Source: Sandaracinaceae bacterium (GTDB taxonomy: Bacteria; Myxococcota_A; Polyangia; Polyangiales; Sandaracinaceae). Taken from it: a stretch of 50,675 nt of DNA. The notes below the pieces were generated by a model. That model had not been told where the DNA came from. It was given only the letters and a program-made list of their open reading frames with translations, and made no database searches. A program made the translations under genes and the position numbers. The stretch is from positions 1 through 50,675 of the forward strand of contig JAHBWG010000073.1 in the NCBI GenBank assembly GCA_019637095.1, written 5' to 3'. Positions 43,701 to 50,675 of the stretch are shown here, in pieces (the stretch's first letter is position 1; every line of letters begins with the position of its first letter).

Positions 43701-45851
43701 ATGACCGACACCTCCGCCTCCCGTGCGCGTGCCTCCCGAGATGACCGAGCCGATCGCCGCGACCCCGCGCGTGTGGCGTACGCCCTCCTCGCGTCGATCG
43801 CGCTGCTCGCGGCGTGCGAGGGGCCGGCGGCGCCGCACGCGGAGGTCGGCCACGACACCGCGGGCGCGCTGTTCGCCGGACACGATCCGGTGCGCGCGCT
43901 CGCGCCGGCGATGATCCGCGCTCGCGACGCGGCGGCGATCACCGCAGGGATCGGCGCGGCCCAGAGCCCGTTCGATGCGCCGTCGATCCCCGAGTCGCTG
44001 CGCCTGAACCTGTTCGGCGATGCGGTGCTCGACGCCCACGTCGAGGGCGCCTCACAGCACGACGGGACGCTGCTCTGGCGCGGCGCGATCGCCGGTCGCC
44101 CCGAGTCGCACGTCACGCTCGCGATCCGCGACGGCGCGATCGCCGGGACCGTGCGCGATGGCGACTCGCTCTTCACCATCGTGCCGCGCGCCGATGGCGT
44201 GCGGATCGTCGAGTGGGACGAGGCGGCCGCGCCGGGCGACGCCCCGTCGGTCTTCCCGCCCGCGTCCGCGCTCGCGGCCCCGCCCGGCGCGCCGCCGGCG
44301 ACGCCCGCGGAGCGCGCGGACGGGGTCGCGGAGATCGACGTGCTGGTCCTCGCCACCGCGGCGGCGCGCGACGGCGCGGGCAGCCGCGCCGCGCTCCGGG
44401 CCACGATCGACCTCGCGTTCGAGGAGGCGAACGCGAGCTTCGCCGACAGCGGCGTCGCGGCCCGCGTGAACGTCGTCGGCGTCGTCGAGACGAGCTACGA
44501 CGAGCGCGGGTTCGACTTCCACGACGCGCTCGGGCGGCTCGTGACGCCGGGGGACGGCTGGATGGACGAGGTCCACGCGCTGCGCGAGGAGCTCGGCGCC
44601 GATCACGTCGTCCTGATCGTGAACCACGCCGGCCCGTACGCGGGGCTCGGCTACCAGCTCACGGCCGAGAACCGCGCCTACTTCTCGCACTACGCGTACT
44701 CGGTCGTCTCGCGCGACTATGCGGCCGGCTTCTACACGCTCGCGCACGAGCTCGGGCACAACATGGGCGCGGACCACGATCGCGACAACGCGGGTGGCGG
44801 CTTCCACGCGCACTCGCACGGGCACCGCGCGCAGGCCGCCGGTTACCGAACGATGATGGCGTACGCGTGCGACGGCGCGGCGTGTCCGCGTGCGCGGCGG
44901 TGGTCGGATCCGACGCGCACCCACCGAGGGGTGCCGACGGGCGTCGATGGCGTCAGCGACAACGCGCGCACCTTGCGCGGGACGACGCCGCTCGCCGCCG
45001 CGTTCCGCGCACGTCCGATGCGGCGTGAGCCCGTCGCCGCGCGCGTGTCTGCGCCCGCCACCGGCTCGGCGCTCCCGGCGGGCACCGTCCGCTTCGCGTG
45101 GGACGACGTCGGCGCCGACGAGCACTTCCTCTTCGTGGGTCACCTCCCGAGCGCCGGCACGTGGTACGCGAGGAGCGTCGGCGCGGCGACCTCGGCCGAC
45201 GTCCCCGGGCTGCCCGACGATGGGCGCCCCGTGCATGTGCGCGTGTGGAGCCGGTTCGGCGCGACGTACCTCGCCTCGGACGCGACGTTCACCGCGCACC
45301 GCGCCGCGCCTCGCGCGCGGCTCTCGTTCCCGGGCGCCACGCTCCCCGGCGCCTGGGGCTTCTTCGCGTGGGACGCCATCCTAGGTGCGACCCGCTATCG
45401 GCTCGAGGTGGGCACCGCCGCAGAGCCCACGCGCTATGGCGCGAGCGAGGGCTCACGCACGTTCGAGCTCGTCGTCGGCCTCCCCGTGGACGCGAGCGAG
45501 GTCGTCGCGAGGCTCTCGACGTATGGTGAGGAGGGCTGGTCGGCGCCCGCGATCTCCACCCACCGCGCGTCGAGCGCGCCCGCCTACGCGGCGCCCATCG
45601 TCACTCCGCCGCACGGATCGCAGCTCTCGTCGCCGCGAATGGCGCTGCGCTGGGCGCACCGCGGCGCCGATCGGTATTGGGTCGTCGTCTCCGACGCGAG
45701 CGGGGTCGTCGCGTCGGTGCCTGCGAGCGGCGATCGGATCACGCTGACCGATCTCCCCGACGACGGGCGCGCGCTCTGGGTCGCGCTCTACGCCCACGGC
45801 GACGCGGGTTGGGCGGCGACCAGCGCGGCGTACACCGCGCACCACCGGTGA
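43701..45851 (+). CDS. Metzincin-type zinc protease lipoprotein
   Basis: 716 residues. The ATG at 43701 has a GGAGGAG 6 nt upstream. A hydrophobic stretch ending in LLAAC (Cys39) is a probable lipobox, though the preceding 25 residues are long for a signal. The N-terminal domain (about 45-210) looks like a pro-region. The catalytic domain (about 215-430) has the zinc motif HELGHNMGADHD (from His349: ligands His349, His353, His359) and a Met-turn-like YRTMMAYACD. Residues about 440-716 form three beta domains with repeated WDxxxGA or WAHRGADRYW segments, similar to Fn3-like modules. It probably degrades external protein. It follows the sigma-54 activator. Confidence 0.88.
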   Translation: MTDTSASRARASRDDRADRRDPARVAYALLASIALLAACEGPAAPHAEVGHDTAGALFAGHDPVRALAPAMIRARDAAAITAGIGAAQSPFDAPSIPESLRLNLFGDAVLDAHVEGASQHDGTLLWRGAIAGRPESHVTLAIRDGAIAGTVRDGDSLFTIVPRADGVRIVEWDEAAAPGDAPSVFPPASALAAPPGAPPATPAERADGVAEIDVLVLATAAARDGAGSRAALRATIDLAFEEANASFADSGVAARVNVVGVVETSYDERGFDFHDALGRLVTPGDGWMDEVHALREELGADHVVLIVNHAGPYAGLGYQLTAENRAYFSHYAYSVVSRDYAAGFYTLAHELGHNMGADHDRDNAGGGFHAHSHGHRAQAAGYRTMMAYACDGAACPRARRWSDPTRTHRGVPTGVDGVSDNARTLRGTTPLAAAFRARPMRREPVAARVSAPATGSALPAGTVRFAWDDVGADEHFLFVGHLPSAGTWYARSVGAATSADVPGLPDDGRPVHVRVWSRFGATYLASDATFTAHRAAPRARLSFPGATLPGAWGFFAWDAILGATRYRLEVGTAAEPTRYGASEGSRTFELVVGLPVDASEVVARLSTYGEEGWSAPAISTHRASSAPAYAAPIVTPPHGSQLSSPRMALRWAHRGADRYWVVVSDASGVVASVPASGDRITLTDLPDDGRALWVALYAHGDAGWAATSAAYTAHHR

Positions 45852-45874
45852 CCTCGACACGAGCGCGCGCCGCG

Positions 45875-45906
45875 GCGGGCATTAACCCTTTTGGGTTAAT
45901 GCCCGC
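45875..45906. terminator. 14-bp perfect hairpin with AT-rich core
   Basis: GCGGGCATTAACCC and GGGTTAATGCCCGC pair perfectly around TTTT, 23 nt after the protease stop. The ATTAA/TTAAT core is striking in this GC-rich DNA. It may end the protease transcript in either direction, or serve as an operator for the signalling operon downstream. Confidence 0.6.
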
Positions 45907-45948
45907 GCTCGTGGGTGTTGCGGGCTTCTCCGCGGGTCGCCGCGGTGC

Positions 45949-45954
45949 TAACGT
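45949..45954 (+). promoter_or_regulatory. -10-like hexamer TAACGT
   Basis: TAACGT lies 17 nt before the small reading frame at 45972 and about 100 nt before the kinase start. It is the best promoter candidate for the downstream operon. Confidence 0.35.
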
Positions 45955-45971
45955 CGGCGCGGACGAGGGGG

Positions 45972-46064
45972 ATGAGCCGGGCCACCGAGAGTCGTCGTGA
46001 GACAGTTCGCAGGGCGGCGACCTTCGTCGTCGAGGGCGGGCGCGGGGAGGGGTGCGCCGCGTGA
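45972..46064 (+). CDS. Possible 30-residue leader peptide
   Basis: A short frame ATG 45972 (preceded by GAGGGGG) to TGA 46064 encodes MSRATESRRETVRRAATF and so on, very basic. Its stop overlaps the kinase GTG at 46061 as GTGA, so its translation could feed ribosomes into the kinase gene. It is too short to be sure it is translated. Confidence 0.3.
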   Translation: MSRATESRRETVRRAATFVVEGGRGEGCAA

Positions 46065-47932
46065 CCCGGCTGCTGGTCGTCGCGCCGCGCGCGACGTCGC
46101 GTGGCGCGCTCCGAGAGCTCCTCCCGCCGGAGCACGGGATCGTGGAGGCGGCGACCGCCGACGAGGCGCTCACCGCGAGCGCCGACGCGGGGCTCGACGC
46201 GGCCTTCGTGAGCGAGGAGACCCCCGACGTCGAGCGCCTGCTCGGCGCGCTGCGGCAGCGAGGGATCGGGACCGTCGTGGTCGGCGCCGCCGACGCGAGC
46301 GCCGTGGTTCGTCACCTGCGCGCGGGCGCGGACGACTGCGTCGACGCGGCGAACGCCGATCGGGGCGCGCTCACACGGGCGCTGTCGACGGCCGTCGAGC
46401 GCACGCTCGCGGCGCGCGAGACCGCCCTGATCCGACGGCTCTGGGAGCGGATGCCGCTCGGCGTGATCGTCCTCGAGGCGTGCGGGGAGCCGGACGGGTT
46501 GCGCGTCGCGTACCAGAACCAGGCCGGGCGCGCGGTCCGCGCCTCGGGCGTCGCGGCAGAGGGCGTGATCCCGGGGATGTCGCCCACCGCGCTCCGAGAG
46601 ATCACGGGCCGCGTGCTCCTCTCCGGCGAGCCGGCGCGGCTCTCGCCGATCGAGCTCGACGCCACGAGCGACGGCGCGCCGGCGCGGGCGTACGAGGCGC
46701 ACATCTCGCGGCTCGACGGGCGCAGCGTGTTGATCCTGCTCGAGGACGTGACGGAGCTGCTCGTGACGCGCCGCCAGCTCGACGCGGCGAGCCGCATGGA
46801 GGCGATCGGGCGGCTCGCGGGCGGTGTCGCGCACGACTTCAACAACATGCTCACCGTGATCTCGGGGCACGCCGGGTTCATGCGGGAGGGGCTCGCGCCC
46901 GACGACCCGAGCCACGAGGACGCGAGCGCGATCCTCGACGCGGCGTCGCGCTCGGCGGAGCTCACGCGGCAGCTCCTCGCGTTCAGCCGCCGGCAGATCC
47001 GCGCGCCGCGCGTGCTCGAGCTCAACGGGACCGTCGAGTCGATCCAGCCGCTGCTCCGCCGCATCATCGGCGAGCACATCTCGCTCACGACCCGGCTCGA
47101 CGCGCGCGCGGGCGCGATCGAGGCGGACCCGGCGCAGATCGAGCAAGTGCTCATGAACCTCGCGGTGAACGCCCGCGACGCCATGCCCCGCGGCGGCTCG
47201 CTGCAGGTCGAGACGCTGCGGCGCGTGGTCCGCGAGGCGTTCCGACCCGGGAGCTTCGCAGTCCAGCCGGGCGAGTACGCCGAGCTGCGCGTGATCGACG
47301 AGGGGGTGGGGATGAGCCCCGAGACGCTCGCGCGCATGTTCGAGCCGTTCTTCACCACCAAGAGCAAGGACGAGGGCACGGGCCTCGGGCTCGCGACGGT
47401 CTACGGCATCGTCAAGCAGAGCAACGGCTGCGTGTGGGCGGAGAGCGCGCTCGGGACGGGGACGACCTTCTTCGTGCTGTTCCCGCGCGTCGAGGCGGCG
47501 CCGACGGCGATGCCGGCGCTCGGGCCGCGGGACACGCTCCCCGGCGGCGAGACGATCCTCTTCGTGGAGGACGAGCGCCTCGTGCGGCGCGCGATCCGCC
47601 GCATCCTCGAGACGGCCGGATACCGCGTCGTCGAGGCGGCGCTTCCGTCGCAGGCGCTCGCGGTGGACGTGCCCGTCGACCTCGTGCTCACCGACATCGT
47701 CATGCCCGAGATGAGCGGGCGGGAGCTCGCGGCGCGGCTCGCGGCGCGTGTCCCGCGCGCGCGGGTGCTCTTCACGTCGGGCTACACGATGGACGAGGCG
47801 GGCGGTGGTGACGTCCTCACGCCCGGGACACCGTTCATCGCGAAGCCGTTCACGCGGCAGGCGCTCCTCGAGGCCGTCCACGAGGCGCTCTCGAAGGGTC
47901 CGGCGCTCGAGGATCTCGCGGGCCGCGGATGA
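46061..47932 (+). CDS. Hybrid sensor histidine kinase with degenerate receiver
   Basis: 623 residues. GTG 46061 is chosen because the GGGGAGG ends 10 nt upstream; the GTG at 46052 would be too close. The first 115 residues fold like a receiver (TRLLVVAPR, GIGTVVVGAADAS) but lack the acidic pocket, so it is a pseudo-receiver. A PAS-like domain covers about 128-240, then HisKA with GGVAHDFNNML (His258), ATPase motifs LMNLAVNARDAMP, DEGVGM and GTGLGLATVYGIVKQ, and a full receiver (FVEDERLV, Asp in LVLTDIVMPEMSG, Lys in AKPF). It is cytoplasmic. Its stop overlaps the start of the LuxR-type regulator gene (ATGA), so the two are a pair. Confidence 0.92.
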   Translation: MTRLLVVAPRATSRGALRELLPPEHGIVEAATADEALTASADAGLDAAFVSEETPDVERLLGALRQRGIGTVVVGAADASAVVRHLRAGADDCVDAANADRGALTRALSTAVERTLAARETALIRRLWERMPLGVIVLEACGEPDGLRVAYQNQAGRAVRASGVAAEGVIPGMSPTALREITGRVLLSGEPARLSPIELDATSDGAPARAYEAHISRLDGRSVLILLEDVTELLVTRRQLDAASRMEAIGRLAGGVAHDFNNMLTVISGHAGFMREGLAPDDPSHEDASAILDAASRSAELTRQLLAFSRRQIRAPRVLELNGTVESIQPLLRRIIGEHISLTTRLDARAGAIEADPAQIEQVLMNLAVNARDAMPRGGSLQVETLRRVVREAFRPGSFAVQPGEYAELRVIDEGVGMSPETLARMFEPFFTTKSKDEGTGLGLATVYGIVKQSNGCVWAESALGTGTTFFVLFPRVEAAPTAMPALGPRDTLPGGETILFVEDERLVRRAIRRILETAGYRVVEAALPSQALAVDVPVDLVLTDIVMPEMSGRELAARLAARVPRARVLFTSGYTMDEAGGGDVLTPGTPFIAKPFTRQALLEAVHEALSKGPALEDLAGRG

Positions 47933-48801
47933 GCGCCGACGGACGCGACGGTTCGGGGGGCGTGCGTGTCCCGCGGGCCGCGCTCGAAGGGTCCGGCGCG
48001 CTCGGCGAGCTCGCGGAGGCGCTCGCGCGCGCGCTCGACGCCGACCTCGCCGACGGCGCGGACGCCGGGGAGCTGCGCGTGCGCTGGCGCTGCGAGGGCG
48101 AGCACGTCGAGCTCTCGGTCACCCCGCGCGAGCGCCGGTCTGGCTCGGTCCGAGGCTCGGGGCGCGATCTCCTCGTCGTCGAGGACGACGCGCGGACGGC
48201 GCGCGCGTACGTGCGGCTGCTGAGCTCGTACGGGCGCGTGGCCGTCGCCCGCACCGTCGCCGAGGCGCGAGAGGCGTGGACCAGCGGCGCCCCGTGGGTC
48301 GGGCTCATCGTCGACGTCCAGCTCCCCGACGGGTCCGGGCTCGACTTCGTCGCGGAGGTCCGCGCGCGCGACCCGCACATACCGGTGCTGGTGCTGACGG
48401 GGCAGGTCGAGCCCGCGCGGACCAACCGGGCGCAGGAGCTCGAGGCGGAGTTCGCGTTCAAGCCGGTCGCCCCCGAGAGCCTCGTCGCGTTCGTGGAGCG
48501 CGCGCACGCGCGCGCGCGCGTCGACGACGCCGCCGTCGCGGCGGTGATCGCGCGGCTCGCCCGGACCCACGAGCTGACCACGCGCGAGCGTGACGTCCTC
48601 GGGCTCGTCCTGTCGGCGCGCGGGAGCGCGCGCGCGCACGCCTCGCGCGAGCTCGGGCTCTCCCCGAACACGACCAAGGTCTACATCGGCGCCATCCTCA
48701 AGAAGACGGGGACGCCGAAGATCGCGGATCTCGTGCAAGCCATCTTGCGCGAGGCGTGGCTCGAGCAGAGCCAGGACGACCCGGGCGAGCGCGCGCGCTG
48801 A
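47929..48801 (+). CDS. Response regulator, REC plus LuxR-type HTH
   Basis: 290 residues. The first 75 are unlike a receiver and may be a small regulatory domain. The receiver spans about 78-195: LLVVEDDA, phospho-Asp129 in LIVDVQLPDGSG, and Lys178 in FAFKPV. The C-terminal LuxR/GerE helix-turn-helix (about 214-280: LTTRERDVLGLVL, ASRELGLSPNTTKVYIGAILKKTG) would bind DNA. Coupled to the hybrid kinase by an ATGA overlap, it is almost certainly its output. Target genes are unknown; the hairpin and DUF4215 lipoprotein nearby are possible targets by position only. Confidence 0.9.
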   Translation: MSADGRDGSGGVRVPRAALEGSGALGELAEALARALDADLADGADAGELRVRWRCEGEHVELSVTPRERRSGSVRGSGRDLLVVEDDARTARAYVRLLSSYGRVAVARTVAEAREAWTSGAPWVGLIVDVQLPDGSGLDFVAEVRARDPHIPVLVLTGQVEPARTNRAQELEAEFAFKPVAPESLVAFVERAHARARVDDAAVAAVIARLARTHELTTRERDVLGLVLSARGSARAHASRELGLSPNTTKVYIGAILKKTGTPKIADLVQAILREAWLEQSQDDPGERAR

Positions 48802-48867
48802 CCTTCAGGCGCACGCTCGAGTCCGCGGCATCGACAGGCCCCGAGCGCCCGCTCCGCGGCGTCCCCT

Positions 48868-50487
48868 TCACGGCGTCGTGACCGTCGCCGGCCAGCTCGC
48901 GGCGCAGACGCCCTCGCTCGAGCACCGGTAGCTCTCGCAGTCCTCGTGGCGCGCGCAGCGACGCCCGTTCGCGCAGGGCTCGCAGCCGCCGCCGCAGTCG
49001 ACGTCCGTCTCGTGCCCGTTTCGCACGCCGTCGTGGCAGGTCGCCGCGACGCACGCGTTCGAGCAGAGATCGTCGTCGACGGCGTTTCCGTCGTCGCAAG
49101 CCTCCCCCGCGCGCGGGTTCACGACACCGTCCCCGCAGCGGGACGGCGTGCAGTTCGTGTTGCAGGTCGCGGAGCCGGCGGCCCCGTCGTCGCACTGCTC
49201 GCCCGCGCTCACGTTGAGGATCCGGTCGCCGCAGCGGGCGCGCCGGCAGTTCGCGTTGCACGTCGCGCTCTCGCCGCGCGTGTCGCACTGCTCCCCCGCG
49301 GCGGTGTTGACGACGCCGTCTCCGCAGGCGGCGAGCGTGCAGTCGAGGTTGCAGGTGGCCGTCCAGCCCCCGCCGTCGCACGCCTCGCCGGCCGCCGCGT
49401 TGTGGACGCCGTCACCGCAGCGGGGGAGGGTACAGTCCGCGTCGCAGGTCGCCGTCTCCCCCCGCTCGTCGCACTCCTCGCCGGCGACCCGGTTCACGTA
49501 GCCGTCGCCGCAGACGCGCCGGGTGCAGTCCACGTTGCAGCCCGCGGTCTCGCGCCCCGCGTCGCACTGCTCCCCGGCGGCGCGGTTCACCACGCGGTCG
49601 CCGCAGCGGTGCGGGGTGCAGTTCGCGTTGCAGGTCGGCGTCTCGCGCCCTTCGTCGCAGAGCTCGCCGGCGGCGGTGTTGACGTAGCGGTCGCCGCACC
49701 TCGCGATCGTGCAGTCCGCGTTGCACGTCGCCGACTCGCCGGCGGTGTCGCACTGCTCGCCGGTGTGCGGGTTGGTCACCCCGTCGCCGCAGGCAGGCCG
49801 CGTGCAGTCCACGTCGCAGGACGCCGAGCCCAGCGGGCCGTCGTCGCAGAGCTCGCCCGCGGCGGCGTTGACGTAGCGGTCGCCGCAGGTCGCGATCGTG
49901 CAGTCCGCGTTGCACGTCGCGGACTCTCCTCGGGTGTCGCACTGCTCGCCCGCCGCGGGGTTCGGCTTCCCGTCTCCGCAGACCGAGCGGGTGCAGTCCG
50001 CGTTGCATGCCTCCGAGCGGCCCGCGTCGTCGCACTCCTCGCCCTCCGCGAGCACGCCGTCGCCGCAGCCCGGCGGCCGGCAGATGCCATCCCAGCACGC
50101 GCCCGCGAGGCAGTCGGCGTGATCGCGACACGCGCGGTCGTCCTCGCACGCGGGGCAGTCGGGCCCGCCGCAGTCGACGTCGGTCTCGTCCCCGTTGATC
50201 TCGTCGTCGTCGCAGCGCGGAGCCGCCGGGCTCGCGTCCGCCGCCGCGCTCGCGTCGAGCGGTCCGGGCGCGCCCGCGTCCGGGCGGGGCGGCGGCGCGC
50301 CCGCGTCGTTCGGGAGCGTGCGCCCGCCTCCGCCGCCGGCGTCGGCCGCGCCGCTCGCGCCGCCATCGGCGGCGGCTCGCGTCGGATCGTCGAGCGTGAA
50401 CGAGGTGGTCGGCTCGCAGCCGATGATCGCCCAGGGGGCGAGGAGCACGAAGAGGGGCAGCGGTCGGTTCTGGCGTTGCGTCGTCAT
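48868..50487 (-). CDS. Lipoprotein with 11 DUF4215 Cys-rich repeats
   Basis: 539 residues from ATG 50487; an upstream in-frame start at 50541 adds only polar residues. Lipobox IIGC (about residue 24) is followed by a Gly/Ala/Asp linker with DAG units. Eleven Myxococcus Cys-rich (DUF4215) repeats form the body, each about 29-32 residues with CGDGxxNxxxGEQCD and CNxDC. They are flanked on both sides by matching modules with ETDVDCGG, CxxCxxxxxC and a C-x-x-H-x-DC repeat. All point to an extracellular disulfide-rich rod. DNA repeats inside are close enough (for example 49681 and 49870, 189 nt apart) to allow recombination. Function is unknown; many such proteins occur per genome in this group. 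Confidence 0.9.
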   Translation of the reverse strand: MTTQRQNRPLPLFVLLAPWAIIGCEPTTSFTLDDPTRAAADGGASGAADAGGGGGRTLPNDAGAPPPRPDAGAPGPLDASAAADASPAAPRCDDDEINGDETDVDCGGPDCPACEDDRACRDHADCLAGACWDGICRPPGCGDGVLAEGEECDDAGRSEACNADCTRSVCGDGKPNPAAGEQCDTRGESATCNADCTIATCGDRYVNAAAGELCDDGPLGSASCDVDCTRPACGDGVTNPHTGEQCDTAGESATCNADCTIARCGDRYVNTAAGELCDEGRETPTCNANCTPHRCGDRVVNRAAGEQCDAGRETAGCNVDCTRRVCGDGYVNRVAGEECDERGETATCDADCTLPRCGDGVHNAAAGEACDGGGWTATCNLDCTLAACGDGVVNTAAGEQCDTRGESATCNANCRRARCGDRILNVSAGEQCDDGAAGSATCNTNCTPSRCGDGVVNPRAGEACDDGNAVDDDLCSNACVAATCHDGVRNGHETDVDCGGGCEPCANGRRCARHEDCESYRCSSEGVCAASWPATVTTP

Positions 50488-50631
50488 GGAGGAACCGAAC
50501 GGACGCGCGCGCCTCTCGTTTACGCCCCCGCGTCGATTCACGGTCGCGGACCTGTCCGCGTGAGCTCGCGACGCCGCGTACGCGTCGCGCGAGGAGCGGG
50601 AGCCCGGACCGCGCGCTGACCAGCGCCGACC

Positions 50632-50675
50632 AGCGCGAGAAGCGCGAGAAGCGCGAGAAGCGCGAGAAGCGCGAG
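50632..50675. repeat. 9-nt tandem repeat at window end
   Basis: AGCGCGAGA is repeated four times plus eight bases and continues past the edge. On the plus strand it codes REK repeats; on the minus strand it codes LAL repeats that run open to a TGA at 50538. Either could belong to a gene beyond the window, and I cannot choose. Confidence 0.6.

Noticed and set aside
50538-50675. Minus-strand open end coding an LAL-rich stretch to a TGA at 50538
   Set aside because: It rests on a simple 9-nt repeat and could equally be REK repeats on the plus strand; not enough sequence to call a gene.

Overview
The window is about 50.7 kb of very GC-rich DNA, coding on both strands with short intergenic gaps. 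The gene content points to a myxobacterium-type organism (phylum Myxococcota, probably the Polyangiales/Sandaracinaceae side). The signs are several eukaryote-like Ser/Thr kinases with the HRDVSPxN catalytic loop, many two-component and sigma-54 activator genes, and a large set of Cys-rich secreted lipoproteins built from DUF4215, MopE-type, eight-cysteine and thrombospondin type 3 repeats. The taxonomic placement is inferred from these families, not from a marker gene. I found no tRNA, rRNA, CRISPR array, transposase or prophage, and the region looks like ordinary chromosome.

Layout. 1-2.6 kb: end of a TPR-like exported protein, then a membrane protein / phosphofructokinase / lipoprotein operon. 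2.6-6.1 kb, minus strand: pterin-4a-carbinolamine dehydratase, a CAP-domain protein with a frameshifted tail, a phosphodiester-glycosidase lipoprotein and a coupled Ser/Thr kinase. 6.3-14 kb: hybrid histidine kinase, a BPL_N-type protein, an outer-membrane protein with thrombospondin type 3 repeats, a lipoprotein and an NtrC-type activator, a stand-alone biotinyl protein and a CPBP protease. 14-27 kb: a surface and secretome block, with a 15-repeat lipoprotein, an exported protein plus a pentaheme cytochrome, four Cys-rich or Asp/Gly-rich lipoproteins, a Ser/Thr kinase and a second CAP protein. 27.3-36.4 kb: RecN, a radical SAM enzyme, a 69-residue membrane protein, a TPR protein coupled to a Ser/Thr kinase, a lipoprotein and an acyl-CoA synthetase. 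36.4-48.8 kb: a signalling block, with a FliA-like sigma factor, a REC-like/REC-like/PilZ/REC/EAL c-di-GMP protein, a hybrid kinase with a sigma-54 activator, a metzincin protease, and a second hybrid kinase coupled to a LuxR-type regulator. 48.9-50.5 kb: an 11-repeat DUF4215 lipoprotein.

The main theme is sensing at the cell envelope. Kinases, activators and c-di-GMP proteins are interleaved with genes for exported, often Cys-rich, lipoproteins. The observations I rate highest are: (1) TANNNT -10-like hexamers 6-13 nt upstream of at least 12 start codons on both strands, suggesting leaderless or very-short-leader transcription as a common mode; (2) Asp-Ala-Gly / Asp-Gly-Gly spacers directly after the lipobox in seven unrelated lipoproteins; (3) a PilZ c-di-GMP receptor and an intact EAL phosphodiesterase in one polypeptide; (4) a phosphofructokinase with Asn in place of the usual Mg-binding Asp; (5) a radical SAM enzyme next to a 69-residue membrane protein; (6) a perfect 14-bp AT-cored hairpin in a GC-rich gap. 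I saw no system that is clearly new as a whole.
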